A stretch of 64,000 bases of DNA from Dyadobacter sp. 50-39 (lineage in GTDB: Bacteria > Bacteroidota > Bacteroidia > Cytophagales > Spirosomataceae). Shown here piece after piece: positions 25,532-35,416 of this stretch. The stretch lies in NCBI GenBank assembly GCA_001898145.1, contig MKSR01000046.1, positions 62,001-126,000 of the forward strand, written 5' to 3'. The translations under genes were made by a program, and so were the position numbers. The first letter of the stretch is position 1, and each line of letters opens with the position of its first letter. The notes under the pieces were generated by a model. That model was given only the letters and a program-made list of their open reading frames with translations. It was not told the DNA's origin and did not search any database.

Positions 25532-28500
25532 TCATTTTTTCTTTTTATTCTTTTTCTTTCCTGTTTCAACAGGCTCTGGCGCTGTTTTGGTCAGATCTTT
25601 GATGCGTATGTTCCTGAATTTGAGCTCGGAACCATGGCCCAGAAATCCGAGGTGGCCGCTGGTCCGTTTCAATCCCGGGTGGTCCTTATGGTCGACCGTG
25701 CCGTTTTTGCTTGCTTCGGCCAGGTCGCCGTCCAGAATGACGGTACCGTTCAGGGTTACTTTGATTTTCGAGCCTTGTACGCGGACTTCTTCATAATTCC
25801 ATTCGCCCATGGGTTTCAGATAGCCTCTCTTGGCAGGAATAATACCATAAGCGGAGCCGTGGTATTGGTATTCATGCAGATCCTTGTAAATGTCGGCGTC
25901 GTTGTCCAGGATCTGGATTTCTGTCCCTACATAAGCGGCGTCACCCTCCATAGGTGTGCGGATACCGAGGCCGTTATTTGCGCCAGGTGTGAGCTGGAAT
26001 TCGAAACGGAAGTCGAAATCGCTGTATTCGTCTTTGGTATACAGGTTGCCTTTACCTCCCTTTTTAGGATCGACCACCAGTTCGCCATCCTGAATGAAGT
26101 AGTCGGTTTTGTTGCCTACCCATTCAAACATGTTGGTACCGTCGAAGAGCACTTTGAAATCTTCTTTCTGCTCGGCTTCGGGCAATGTAAACTCTGGGCG
26201 CGGGATTTCACGTACGTAGATGTCGCGGTAATGGATCTCGTTGCCATGAGCCTGCAATTCAAGCTGCTCTTTGGCGAAAATCGGCAGGTCGCGGTCCCAA
26301 TAGTTTTCGAGCACCACATTGTCCACCACATTCTCTCCGTTCAGGTCCACCGAAACGCGGTCGCCGATCATGGTAATGTGGAAAGTGTTCCATTCACCAA
26401 TGGCATTATCTGCTACTTTCGACGGCTTGCTCGGGTTTTTCTGGTTGTTATAAAGCCCTCCCGAGCCTACCTGCGCACCTACGCTGACACGTGAAGTGTC
26501 CCAGATCTGAACCTGCGGCGTACCGCGAAGGTAAATGCCGGCATCGCCGTCCTTCTGGATTTTCCAGTCGACATACATTTCGAAATCGCCATATTGCTTC
26601 ACTGTGCAAAGGTTGTCGCCGTGGCCGGAGAAAACGAGTTCTCCGTCTTTCGCAAACCAGTCCTTGAATGCGGCTTCATCTGCTTTCTTTTGCTTGAATG
26701 TCAGTGAATCGGCACTCATTTTACGGCGGGCGATCGGGTTTTGAACCAATCCTTTCCAGCCTGAAAGGTCCTTGCCATTAAATAACGCCACGAAACCTTC
26801 ACCGGCAGGCAATTCCGCCAGGTGCTTGCGGATCGATTCTCTTTGATAATCTGCGTCCTGCCCTTTCAGAAGAGGCCCCGCTTTGGTCAAAAGCTCGCGG
26901 ATTTCGGCGCTGTACAGGTTTTTGTTCGCCAGTGCAATGCTCATTACAGCTTGTGCTGCTGCCTGTTGCGTACCTGCATTGTCGAGGTATTTGCCGGCCA
27001 GTAACAGGGCATTGAAAGTCCGGTTTCTGCCCAGCTCTTTAATAATCAACTCTTTCTGTGCATCCGTTTTGGCGATCGCCAGGGCCTCGCGCAGCAGAAT
27101 CACTTTGTTGGCGGGCGTTTTGCCCGATTTGGCCGTCGCAGCTACATAGCCGGTCAGGGCGGCATTGAAATCGTCGGCATCGCCGGTGGTACCTGCAATG
27201 GTGAGCAGCTCTTTCGCAGCACTTGCATCCGACCATGCCGAAAGGGCAGCGATAGCCGATTTCTTTTTGGCCGCATCGCCGCTTCCGTATGCCTCAACGA
27301 CGGATTTCAGTGCTTTTTTACCACCAATACCAGCCAGTACCGCCAGGTAGTTGCCCTGTTTGTCGGCGGGAGCCGCCTGCATTTGTTTCAGAACAGCGTC
27401 GGTCTGGCTGTTCACGTCGCCGCTTTCTTTCACTGCCGCATTGATAGCGCTTTGTGTAGCCGAAACTTCGTCGGCAGCCGAAACCGTATTGAGTAAAGTG
27501 TATAACTGCGGCAAATCATTTCCGGTAGCCAGTGCTTTCAATGCATTGAAAGCAGATTTCCGTACTTCCGGATTCGTGCTCTTCAGTTGTGCGGTAACAA
27601 CCGGGAGTTTTGAGCTGGCAGCCCGTGCTGCCAGTACGTCGATCAGCGCCGATTGGGCAGGGGCAGGAACAGCAGGGATCGCCGTTGCCACCTGATCCAC
27701 CAACGATGCTCCTTTGATGGTGAGCAAGCTGCTCTTCACGGCAGCGATTTCATCCTCGTTCGCTGTTTTCAGCACCGGGATCAGTTTCGCAACGCTGCTT
27801 TCCTGCCCGATTTTACCCGCCGACCAGATAGCCGCCGTTTTTACCTTGCTGTCCTTGGACGCCAGCGCTTTCAGTACCACAGGCAAGGCGTCTTTCGATT
27901 CCGCACGGCCGAGCATGGTGATGATTTCCGCTTGTACCGTCGGATTGGCTTTTTTGAATGCATTCAACCATGGTGTGGTGCCATTGGCCATCAGGTATTT
28001 CTGGCCGAGTTTCAATGCGGCTGCACGGTATTGGGCATCGGTGCTTTGCAGTGCGCTCACGAGCACCGGCACCGATTCGCGCTTTTTGAGATCCGAATAA
28101 ATCTTCAACGCCGAGGAACGCGTGGCGGATTGTTTCACATCCGGCGTAGCCTTGATCAATGCAAGCGATGCTTTTTCGGCTGTTGCCCCATGGCCATTCG
28201 CGGCTAGGTTTGCGAGATATTTGAGGTAAACACCGGTTGCGTCGGCCACGTCATAGCGATAAGCGGCTTTTTGTGCGGCGGCTGCCAGAATGGCTTCCGA
28301 AGAAGGAACGCCAATTTCTGAAAGGGCATATAAGCTTACCTTGCGGAGGTTTTGTTCGGAGTTGGCGGCTGTTTTTTCAATCGCGGGTGCTGCTTCCTTG
28401 TAATGCGCTCCGCCGAGTGCTTCGGTGATCGCGAGCTGTGCGGTTCCGCCGGCATTACCGAGGGCTTGCAGCAATGCGGCACCGGCGGCAGGGGAGCCGA

Positions 28501-28969
28501 TGCGGGACAATGTCCTGGCGGCAGGCTGTGAGAGTCTTTCATCTTTGAGATACCCCTTCAAAACCTCCACCGATTCGTCCTTACCAACGGTTTGAAGCTG
28601 GTAAATGAGGAAATTTTTGCTGTCGGGGTCATTTACTTTGGATAGCGCCTCTCCGTAGGCTTCGGCAGCTTCTTTCCGCAATGCCTCCTTGCCCGCGTGC
28701 GAAGCATAATAGGTAAAACCACCCAGCGCGAACTGGATTTTGGTATTATCGCCCTTACCCGGGGGCGTCAGCATGGACGCGATCTGCACCAGGCCGGGTT
28801 TGCCGAGCTGGGCGAGTTCTTCCATGTTTTTCTTCAATGCCGCCTCATTCTGCGAAGGGAATTTCGACAATACTGCTTTGACTTTGGCGTCAAGCGGGCT
28901 GTCGGATTGGGCCATCAGCTGCGAGGAAGCCAGGCAGAGGGCCATGATATGGTAAAGTCTTTTTTTCAT
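25532..28969 (-). CDS. Large secreted HEAT-repeat protein with two DUF1080 (3-keto-glycoside hydrolase-like) domains
   Basis: A 1145-residue exported protein: signal peptide (1-20, cleavage after LMAQ), Ala-rich alpha-helical HEAT-like repeats (about 30-700), then two DUF1080 domains (about 718-925, starting VALFNGKDLSGWKG, and 935-1130, starting KVLFDGTNMFEWVG), and a short Lys tail. DUF1080 (3-keto-disaccharide hydrolase) domains have a concanavalin-like fold, and some cleave 3-keto-glucosides. The gene upstream on the same strand is a Gfo/Idh oxidoreductase with a Tat signal, a partner type that makes 3-keto sugars. Together they suggest periplasmic oxidative breakdown of a glycoside. The HEAT part may bind a partner or substrate. 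Confidence 0.85.
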   Translation of the reverse strand: MKKRLYHIMALCLASSQLMAQSDSPLDAKVKAVLSKFPSQNEAALKKNMEELAQLGKPGLVQIASMLTPPGKGDNTKIQFALGGFTYYASHAGKEALRKEAAEAYGEALSKVNDPDSKNFLIYQLQTVGKDESVEVLKGYLKDERLSQPAARTLSRIGSPAAGAALLQALGNAGGTAQLAITEALGGAHYKEAAPAIEKTAANSEQNLRKVSLYALSEIGVPSSEAILAAAAQKAAYRYDVADATGVYLKYLANLAANGHGATAEKASLALIKATPDVKQSATRSSALKIYSDLKKRESVPVLVSALQSTDAQYRAAALKLGQKYLMANGTTPWLNAFKKANPTVQAEIITMLGRAESKDALPVVLKALASKDSKVKTAAIWSAGKIGQESSVAKLIPVLKTANEDEIAAVKSSLLTIKGASLVDQVATAIPAVPAPAQSALIDVLAARAASSKLPVVTAQLKSTNPEVRKSAFNALKALATGNDLPQLYTLLNTVSAADEVSATQSAINAAVKESGDVNSQTDAVLKQMQAAPADKQGNYLAVLAGIGGKKALKSVVEAYGSGDAAKKKSAIAALSAWSDASAAKELLTIAGTTGDADDFNAALTGYVAATAKSGKTPANKVILLREALAIAKTDAQKELIIKELGRNRTFNALLLAGKYLDNAGTQQAAAQAVMSIALANKNLYSAEIRELLTKAGPLLKGQDADYQRESIRKHLAELPAGEGFVALFNGKDLSGWKGLVQNPIARRKMSADSLTFKQKKADEAAFKDWFAKDGELVFSGHGDNLCTVKQYGDFEMYVDWKIQKDGDAGIYLRGTPQVQIWDTSRVSVGAQVGSGGLYNNQKNPSKPSKVADNAIGEWNTFHITMIGDRVSVDLNGENVVDNVVLENYWDRDLPIFAKEQLELQAHGNEIHYRDIYVREIPRPEFTLPEAEQKEDFKVLFDGTNMFEWVGNKTDYFIQDGELVVDPKKGGKGNLYTKDEYSDFDFRFEFQLTPGANNGLGIRTPMEGDAAYVGTEIQILDNDADIYKDLHEYQYHGSAYGIIPAKRGYLKPMGEWNYEEVRVQGSKIKVTLNGTVILDGDLAEASKNGTVDHKDHPGLKRTSGHLGFLGHGSELKFRNIRIKDLTKTAPEPVETGKKKNKKKK

Positions 28970-29023
28970 CGGATATGCCGGTTCTGCAAGCCGTGCGGCC
29001 TGTCAGTGGTAGCTTTTAGGTTC

Positions 29024-30298
29024 TTAAATGGTCCAGGGAGCACGCATGGGCTGGTCGATCAGCCGGTTGGCGCCTTCGTCGTCGATAAATTCCTGTTTGT
29101 CCGGATCGAACTTCAATGAGCGGCCCAGGCGCAATGCGATAAGGCCCATGTTCACGATGGTGCAGGAACGGTGACCGTTCTCTTCGTTCAACGCGAACTT
29201 TTTGCGGTTTTTAACGGCGTCCACGAAGTCGGTAACCTGAGGTTCCGGATCGGGGAATGCGGCGAGTTTCTTTTCCAGGTCCGGGATATCCGATTTGAAA
29301 TTCTGGTACAATTTGCCTTTCGGGCCTTCGATGTAAGCAACCTTTTCGTCTTTGGCCTCACCGTCGAGCACGATCTGGCAGCCATCGGCATAGGTATAGG
29401 TAATGCGGCGCCAGGTACCTACGGCCTCGGTGTGCTGCTGGGGAGCGTCCACTTCTACGCTTACCGGGCTGGTATCGTCCTTACCGAGGAAGTATTGAAT
29501 AGGGTCGATGTAATGCTGGCCCATGTCGCCCAGGCCGCCGCCGTCGTAATCCCAGTAACCGCGGAAGGTCTGGTGTACGCGGTGCTCGCTGTATGGTTTG
29601 TAGGGCGCTGGTCCGAGCCACATGTCATAGTCGAGCTCGGCCGGTACCGGTTGAGGCGCATTATTTGTTTTACCTACCCAATAAAACTTCCAGTCGAAAC
29701 CGGTATGCTTGCTCACCGTCACTTTCAACGGCCAGCCGAGTAATCCGCTCTGAACGAGTTTTTTAATGGGTTTTACGGTGGTATTCATTCCGTAGAAATT
29801 GCTTTCGAAGCGGAACCAGGTATTGAGTCGGAACACACGCCCATGCTGCTGGACGGCCTCTACCAGGCGCTTGCCTTCACCGATCGTACGCGTCATCGGT
29901 TTCTCGCACCACACGTCTTTGCCTGCCCGGGCAGCGTCTGCGGCGATAATGCCATGCCAATGCGGGGGCGTAGCCACGTGCACGATGTCGACCTCGGGAA
30001 GCTGGATCAGTTCCCGGTAGTCGGAGAAGGTTTTAACCCCCTTATCCACCATATTGACCGCAATATCGAGGTGTCGTTTGTCCACATCACACAATGCAAC
30101 CACTTTGGTACCTGCATAGGGGATATGGCCGCGGCCCATGGAGCCGGTGCCGACGATGGCTTTGGTGAGCGTGTCGCTCGGGGCGAGGTAACCTTTCCCC
30201 AGCACATGACGGGGAACGATCGAAAACGTAGCCAGCGTCGCCAGCGAGCCTTTGATAAAGCTCCTCCGGGAGTTGGAAGTTCCTTTCTCTTCTTTCAT
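29024..30298 (-). CDS. Gfo/Idh/MocA-family oxidoreductase with Tat signal
   Basis: A 424-residue NAD(P)-dependent sugar oxidoreductase. Residues 11-35 form a twin-arginine signal (SRRSFIKGSLATLATFSIV). The nucleotide-binding fold follows: KAIVGTGSMGRGH, then VALCDVD, VATPPHWHG and DVWCEKPMTRT with the conserved Glu-Lys-Pro. Such exported members oxidise sugars or glycosides, often at C3, using tightly held NAD. It ends 54 bp before the DUF1080 protein gene, so the two are likely co-transcribed and act in sequence. The exact sugar is unknown. Confidence 0.9.
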   Translation of the reverse strand: MKEEKGTSNSRRSFIKGSLATLATFSIVPRHVLGKGYLAPSDTLTKAIVGTGSMGRGHIPYAGTKVVALCDVDKRHLDIAVNMVDKGVKTFSDYRELIQLPEVDIVHVATPPHWHGIIAADAARAGKDVWCEKPMTRTIGEGKRLVEAVQQHGRVFRLNTWFRFESNFYGMNTTVKPIKKLVQSGLLGWPLKVTVSKHTGFDWKFYWVGKTNNAPQPVPAELDYDMWLGPAPYKPYSEHRVHQTFRGYWDYDGGGLGDMGQHYIDPIQYFLGKDDTSPVSVEVDAPQQHTEAVGTWRRITYTYADGCQIVLDGEAKDEKVAYIEGPKGKLYQNFKSDIPDLEKKLAAFPDPEPQVTDFVDAVKNRKKFALNEENGHRSCTIVNMGLIALRLGRSLKFDPDKQEFIDDEGANRLIDQPMRAPWTI

Positions 30299-30465
30299 TC
30301 GTTAAGGTTCTTTTAGGAAGTAATTGTAATTGATTAGTCTTGTGAAATTAGGACAATATCAGGAATGCGCCAAAGCATTCCCGGGCATTACCCGATATTA
30401 ATGGGGCAAGGCCGCGAAATAGACAAGAAATTAGGAAAAAACAGGCAATACGCGCTGCGTGCTCG

Positions 30466-32025
30466 TTACAACGGAATGTTACCGTGCTTCTTTCTGGGCA
30501 GTACATCCACCTTGTTTTCGAGCATTTCGAATGCCCGGATGAGCTTCGCGCGGGTCTGGTCGGGGTAGATCACCTCGTCGATGTAGCCGCGGTGCGCAGC
30601 TCGGTAGGGATTGGCAAATTTGGTCGTGTATTCATCGATTTTCTCCTGCAATTTCTCCGCGGGATTTTCCGCCTGCGCGATCTCCCGTTTGAAAATGATT
30701 TCCGCCGCGCCGCTCGCGCCCATGACCGCAATTTCCGCGGATGGCCAGGCGAAGTTCATATCCGCGCCGATGTGCTTGGAATTCATCACGTCGTATGCGC
30801 CCCCGTATGCCTTGCGCGTGATCACCGTAATGCGCGGCACGGTAGCCTCGCAGAATGCATAGAGCAGCTTGGCACCATTGCTGATGATCGCATTCCATTC
30901 CTGGTCGGTGCCGGGCAGGAAGCCGGGGACATCTTCGAGTACCAGCAACGGGATGTTGAAGCAATCGCAAAACCGCACAAAACGGGCCGCTTTCTGGCTC
31001 GCGTGGATGTCGAGCACACCGGCGAGCACTGCGGGCTGGTTGGCTACAATGCCGATGTTGCGGCCGGCAATGCGGGAGAAGCCTACGACGATATTTTCGG
31101 CGAAATTTTCGTGTACTTCAAAAAAACTGTCAGGATCGGAAAGCTCGGCGATGACTTCCCGCATGTCGTAGGGCTGGTTCGCATTCTCGGGAATGAGGAT
31201 ATTCAATGCTGGGCGCAGCTCGTCACCGGGCGTGTAGGGAAACCTTGGCGCGTTGTCCTCGCAGTTTTGCGGCATGTAGCTCAGCAATTTTTTAATCGAT
31301 TGCAGGCATTCGACCTCATTGGCGGAAACAAAATGCGTCACGCCCGATTTGGTCGCGTGCGTCATCGCGCCGCCCAGTTCTTCGGACGTTACTTCCTCGT
31401 GGGTTACTGTCTTCACCACATTGGGGCCTGTCACGAACATGTAGCTCGTGTTTTCCACCATTAATATAAAATCCGTAATCGCCGGGGAATAGACGGCCCC
31501 GCCTGCACAGGGGCCCATTACAGCCGAGATTTGCGGTATGACACCGGATGCCAGGGTGTTTTTGTAAAAAATATCCGCATAGCCGGCCAGTGAGAGCACC
31601 CCTTCCTGAATGCGGGCGCCGCCGGAGTCGTTCAACCCGATGAGCGGGGCGCCATTTTTCATGGCAAGGTCCATCAGCTTGCAGATCTTTTCGGCATGTG
31701 TTTCGGAAAGCGATCCTCCGAAAACCGTAAAATCCTGGGCAAACACATACACCAGGCGACCGTTGACTTTGCCGTACCCGGTCACCACGCCATCGCCCAG
31801 GTAATGCTCCTTGTCGAGCCCGAAATCTTTGCTGCGGTGCATTACAAACCGGCCTATTTCTTCGAAAGTGCCTTTGTCGAGCAGGATGGAAATGCGTTCA
31901 CGGGCGGTGAGCTTGCCCTTCGCGTGCTGCGCCTGGATCCTCTGTTCCCCGCCGCCCAGCTCAGCCTCAGCGTTTTTCTCGTCTAGAAGTTCTTTTTTTG
32001 AAACAGCGGCTGATCGGGATTCCAT
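30466..32025 (-). CDS. pccB: Acyl-CoA carboxylase carboxyltransferase subunit (propionyl-CoA carboxylase beta type)
   Basis: A 519-residue carboxyltransferase with two crotonase-like halves. It has [19 protein letters not shown] near the start, [14 protein letters not shown] and [11 protein letters not shown] (oxyanion hole, first half), and [11 protein letters not shown] plus [12 protein letters not shown] (second half). This is the propionyl-CoA carboxylase beta / methylmalonyl-CoA decarboxylase alpha group. It transfers carboxyl from biotin to an acyl-CoA. The biotin carrier could be the protein at 8674-9201, about 21 kb away; no biotin carboxylase gene is seen. Which acyl-CoA is used cannot be fixed from sequence alone. 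Confidence 0.92.
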   Translation of the reverse strand: MESRSAAVSKKELLDEKNAEAELGGGEQRIQAQHAKGKLTARERISILLDKGTFEEIGRFVMHRSKDFGLDKEHYLGDGVVTGYGKVNGRLVYVFAQDFTVFGGSLSETHAEKICKLMDLAMKNGAPLIGLNDSGGARIQEGVLSLAGYADIFYKNTLASGVIPQISAVMGPCAGGAVYSPAITDFILMVENTSYMFVTGPNVVKTVTHEEVTSEELGGAMTHATKSGVTHFVSANEVECLQSIKKLLSYMPQNCEDNAPRFPYTPGDELRPALNILIPENANQPYDMREVIAELSDPDSFFEVHENFAENIVVGFSRIAGRNIGIVANQPAVLAGVLDIHASQKAARFVRFCDCFNIPLLVLEDVPGFLPGTDQEWNAIISNGAKLLYAFCEATVPRITVITRKAYGGAYDVMNSKHIGADMNFAWPSAEIAVMGASGAAEIIFKREIAQAENPAEKLQEKIDEYTTKFANPYRAAHRGYIDEVIYPDQTRAKLIRAFEMLENKVDVLPRKKHGNIPL

Positions 32026-32043
32026 GTAATGCGGGGATATGGT

Positions 32044-32051
32044 TACATTTG
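32044..32051 (+). promoter_or_regulatory. Candidate -7 element (TACATTTG) for porQ
   Basis: TACATTTG matches TAnnTTTG in the divergent gap between the carboxyltransferase gene and porQ, 59 bases before the porQ ATG. No ideal -33 TTG. Confidence 0.45.
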
Positions 32052-32110
32052 TTGGTGAACGGTTATAAATATAGCTGCATTTTAATGATTCGGGAAATTA
32101 TTGGACGTTT

Positions 32111-33202
32111 ATGAGGTGCGCAGGCTGCGGTATACTTTTCCTGATCTTATGGCTCTGCACGCCGTGGAATGCGTGTTTCGCCCAGGTGACGGGTGGCCGC
32201 GCCCGCCTCGATTTCCTGCAATTGCCCGCCCAGGCCCGCAGCACCGCGCTGGGATCCAATCACATCACCGCGCAAGGCAACGACCCGGCATTGTTCCTTC
32301 AAAACCCCGCATTACTGGACTCGGCGAAGATCAACAATGTATCGCTGAACCTGATGCCTTACCTCGCGGATACCAAATTCGTAAATATGGGGTATGCCAA
32401 CCGTGTCCGTAAGACCGGCGGCATTTGGGCAATAGGGCTGCAATACCTGAATTACGGGACAATGCAGGAAACAGACGACGTCGGTAATGTCGTTGGGGAG
32501 TTTCGTGCGGCGGACTATGGCTTATCTGCCGGCTACGGGCATACATTGGGGGCATTCACATTAGGCGGCACAGCCAAGTTCGTCGGTGCTTCGGTGGAAA
32601 GTTACCAGACCTGGGGAATGGCATTCGACTGGGGAGCCACGTTCAGGCACCCGCGTGAGGACCTCACCATTGGTTTCGCAGCCCGGAACTTCGGCTTTTT
32701 GAAACAGAATTATCAAGGCGCAACGACCCCCGTGCTGCCGCTTGATTTGCGGTTGGGCGTGACGTTCAAGCCCCGGTATATGCCGGTGTGGGTGTCCCTC
32801 ACGGCCCATCATTTAAACCGCTTTGATATGGTTTACAATGATCCAAACCTGTTCTATACCTACGATATCAATGGGAACAAGCTGGCTAGAAAGGTAGGGG
32901 TGGCCGAAAAACTGGGCAGGCATCTTTCGCTGGGTGCCGAAATACTGGCGCACTCCAACTTCCGGATTTTACTCGGCTATGACCATTTGAAACGCCAGGA
33001 GCTGCGCCTGGTAAACCGGGGTGCGCTCGCCGGGTTCTCATTCGGTGCTTGGCTGCGGATCAGGCGTTTTGAAGTAGGTTATGGCCGGGCGCAATACGTG
33101 CCGGGCTTCGGAAGCAGCTCCATCTCCATTGTCATGAACCTCAAAAACGGCTTTGCCAGAAACAAATGGGACGAGCCGGTAAAAACCACGCCCGTCCGCT
33201 AA
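32111..33202 (+). CDS. porQ: Type IX secretion system outer-membrane protein PorQ
   Basis: A 363-residue PorV/PorQ-like beta-barrel protein of the FadL type. The signal peptide runs to about residue 24 (cleavage near CFAQ). RLDFLQLPAQARSTALGSNHIT, NDPALFLQNPALLDS and repeated amphipathic strands are characteristic. PorQ binds PorZ at the surface in the attachment complex of the type IX secretion system, which exports and anchors proteins with CTD signals. Other T9SS genes are not adjacent, which is usual. This is a phylum marker for Bacteroidota. Confidence 0.9.
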   Translation: MRCAGCGILFLILWLCTPWNACFAQVTGGRARLDFLQLPAQARSTALGSNHITAQGNDPALFLQNPALLDSAKINNVSLNLMPYLADTKFVNMGYANRVRKTGGIWAIGLQYLNYGTMQETDDVGNVVGEFRAADYGLSAGYGHTLGAFTLGGTAKFVGASVESYQTWGMAFDWGATFRHPREDLTIGFAARNFGFLKQNYQGATTPVLPLDLRLGVTFKPRYMPVWVSLTAHHLNRFDMVYNDPNLFYTYDINGNKLARKVGVAEKLGRHLSLGAEILAHSNFRILLGYDHLKRQELRLVNRGALAGFSFGAWLRIRRFEVGYGRAQYVPGFGSSSISIVMNLKNGFARNKWDEPVKTTPVR

Positions 33203-33211
33203 TGCAATGCG

Positions 33212-33739
33212 CTACCTGCGCCTGTAATGGAGTTGTACCAAACCTTTTTCAAAAGACTTACTGCTTACGAAAGTCAGGTTTTGCTCCGGTCGGCCGTCCT
33301 GAAACAAACGGATGCCGTCGCCGAGCAGAATGGGGATCAATGAAACGATGTATTCATCGATGAGGTCCATTTGCATGAGCTGGTTTACCACTTCGGCGCC
33401 GCCATCCACGAAAATGTCTTTCCCTTCTTTTTGTTTCAGATCTTCGATCAACGCTTTCAGATCCCCGGTGTGAAAGCGGATATTGCCTTCCTGCGCACGC
33501 GGTGTGCGCGTCACAATGTGGTATTCCTTGTCGGCACGAAGATATTCAATGCCCATCGCCTGCACTTTATCATACGTTTTACGACCGATGATCACGGTAT
33601 CGATGGTGTCGATGAACCCGGCATAGCCGTAATCTTCGCCCGGCTGCTCCACGAGGGAGAGGAAAGTCAGGTCGTCGTCGTGCTTGGCAATGTAGCCGTC
33701 GAGACTGGCGGCGATGTAAACGAATACTTTTCTGGTCAT
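33212..33739 (-). CDS. Dihydrofolate reductase-like (RibD C-terminal family) protein
   Basis: A 175-residue protein of the RibD C-terminal/DHFR-like fold: KVFVYIAASLDGYIAKHDDD at the start, VIIGRKTYDKV, IFVDGGAEVVNQLM and IPILLGDGIRLF. Members are NADPH reductases related to riboflavin synthesis, but stand-alone copies like this one are of unproven substrate and occur as accessory genes in many bacteria. It is convergent with porQ, 9 bp between stops. Confidence 0.88.
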   Translation of the reverse strand: MTRKVFVYIAASLDGYIAKHDDDLTFLSLVEQPGEDYGYAGFIDTIDTVIIGRKTYDKVQAMGIEYLRADKEYHIVTRTPRAQEGNIRFHTGDLKALIEDLKQKEGKDIFVDGGAEVVNQLMQMDLIDEYIVSLIPILLGDGIRLFQDGRPEQNLTFVSSKSFEKGLVQLHYRRR

Positions 33740-33799
33740 GGCTGTGATTTGATTGATAAGAAAAGGAGGATTGCCGGTTTCGACTAAAAGTTGGAACCG

Positions 33800-35302
33800 C
33801 TAGATCGATTCGACTACTTTTCCTTTTTCCAGTTTCAAATAATGTGTTACACAACTCGGGATTTCATGCGGGAAATGCGAAACGTAGATAAGCGTCCGCT
33901 GGTCGGTATCGCAAATTGCATTCACTACGGATTTGAAATAGTCGATCGAGTCGGTATCGAGGCCCTGGCAAGGTTCGTCGAGGATCAGCAGCGGCGGATT
34001 TTTAACCAATGCCCGCGCGAGCAGCACCATTCTTTGCTGACCTTTTGATAATTGAGAAAAGTCCTTTTCGATCAGTTCATGAACATGAAGCAGTTCGGCA
34101 ACCTCATGCACCCGCTCGATCTGCGTTTCAGTGAGTTTTTTGAAAAACACGCCGGTTGCGTCGAAGAAGCCCGATGCAATGGTTTTGAAAACCGTCGTAT
34201 TTCTGGGAAAGTATAAATGCAGCTCCGGCGAAACATGCCCGATTTTTTGCTTGATATCCCAGATGGAAGCGCCTGCGCCGCCCCGTTTCTGATCGAACAA
34301 ATCATAATCATTGGCAAATCGCTGCGGGTTATCGGCGGTGATAATGCTTAGCAACGTGGATTTTCCGGAGCCGTTAGGGCCGGATAATGCCCATTTCTCC
34401 CCTTTCGCTATTTTCCAATTAACGCCGTCCAGGATCTGGTCGTCGCCGTATTTGACCCGAATATTTCTTAGATCCAATGCATATTGAAAGCCGGTGAAGT
34501 CGGGATAGCCAAAATGCGCCAGTTTTTGCGGATCGGGCTGGGGGAAATGTGCCGGATGTCCGGCGGCCGACCGGAACTTGTCAACCGGGATTTGTGCGCT
34601 GATTTTGCCGGCTTCCAATTCCAGTACATCGGTAATGCAAGGCGGTATTTCAGTGGCGGTGGTGGCCATGATGATCGTGACGCCGTGCCTGGTCAGTTCG
34701 GTCAGTGCATGGCGGAGTACCTCCCTGGAATGCACGTCGAGGCCGCTGAATGCATTGTCGAGCATCAGTACCTTAGGCTTTTTCAACAGCGATTTAGCCA
34801 AAAGCATTCGCCGGGTTTCACCATTGGAAAGTGTTACAAACGGGTGGTCGAGCAGGTGGGTAATGGATAGCAGCCCGCTCACACGCGCCAGCTCTTCGTC
34901 ACTTACCCTGGAAGGAGCGAGCTTGACAGATTTGTCGTCGACGGTTCCCACCGGTTTCAGCTGGTCGGTCAAAATCGCACGTACACTGGGCGCTCGCTCC
35001 GATTCGTACGCATGAAAGCGCTGCTGGTAGTATTCCGCACCGGCACTGACAATGCGGTTGAAAGAGTAATCATTGGATGCAAGCTCTATATTCTCACGGA
35101 TAGAAGTAGTCCAGTCATAAGTGATTTTTCCGGAGAGAACAGGCCACTTCCCTGCAATCACTTCCAACAGCACCGATTTCCCGGAACCATTCGGGCCGAC
35201 GATCGCCCAGTTTTTTCCTTGCCCGATATTCCAGTTGATTTCAGAGAGGACCGTTGATTCGTATTTGCGGACGGATACGTTTTGAAGCGAAATGAGTGTC
35301 AT
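33800..35302 (-). CDS. Two-domain ABC ATPase (ModF/PhrA-like), no membrane part
   Basis: A 500-residue soluble protein with two nucleotide-binding domains. The first has Walker A GPNGSGKS, a signature LSNGETRRM and Walker B LMLDNAFSGLD, where the usual catalytic Glu is Asn. The second has GPNGSGKS, LSKGQQRMVLLARAL and a normal LLILDEPCQGLD. Architecture and order match ModF/PhrA of E. coli, not ABC-F translation factors (no long linker with coiled coil). The ATG at 35302 is used; the frame runs further upstream without good support. Role unknown; no permease gene is nearby. Confidence 0.8.
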   Translation of the reverse strand: MTLISLQNVSVRKYESTVLSEINWNIGQGKNWAIVGPNGSGKSVLLEVIAGKWPVLSGKITYDWTTSIRENIELASNDYSFNRIVSAGAEYYQQRFHAYESERAPSVRAILTDQLKPVGTVDDKSVKLAPSRVSDEELARVSGLLSITHLLDHPFVTLSNGETRRMLLAKSLLKKPKVLMLDNAFSGLDVHSREVLRHALTELTRHGVTIIMATTATEIPPCITDVLELEAGKISAQIPVDKFRSAAGHPAHFPQPDPQKLAHFGYPDFTGFQYALDLRNIRVKYGDDQILDGVNWKIAKGEKWALSGPNGSGKSTLLSIITADNPQRFANDYDLFDQKRGGAGASIWDIKQKIGHVSPELHLYFPRNTTVFKTIASGFFDATGVFFKKLTETQIERVHEVAELLHVHELIEKDFSQLSKGQQRMVLLARALVKNPPLLILDEPCQGLDTDSIDYFKSVVNAICDTDQRTLIYVSHFPHEIPSCVTHYLKLEKGKVVESI

Positions 35303-35354
35303 GCGAAAACCAGGTAATGAAAGAGCAAATACCACATTTTTGACCTCAAATGGA

Positions 35355-35382
35355 AACAAAAAGAGCATCCGTTGCGGGATGC
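35355..35382 (-). terminator. Terminator after the PfpI-family gene
   Basis: The minus strand has a GCATCC stem (35382-35377 with 35370-35365) followed by TCTTTTTG (through about 35355). It lies between the stop of the DJ-1/PfpI gene (35417) and the start of the ABC gene. Confidence 0.7.
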
Positions 35383-35416
35383 CCTTGCTAAGCGTTTGAA
35401 TCTGTGGCGGGTGTGG

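Noticed and set aside
25634..26494. Open frame of 286 codons on the plus strand
   Set aside because: It is antisense to the DUF1080 region of the large minus-strand gene, which has clear domains.
30362..30381. Hairpin GGAATGC/GCATTCC between the oxidoreductase and carboxyltransferase genes
   Set aside because: The 7-bp stem has no T-run on either side; not enough to call a terminator.
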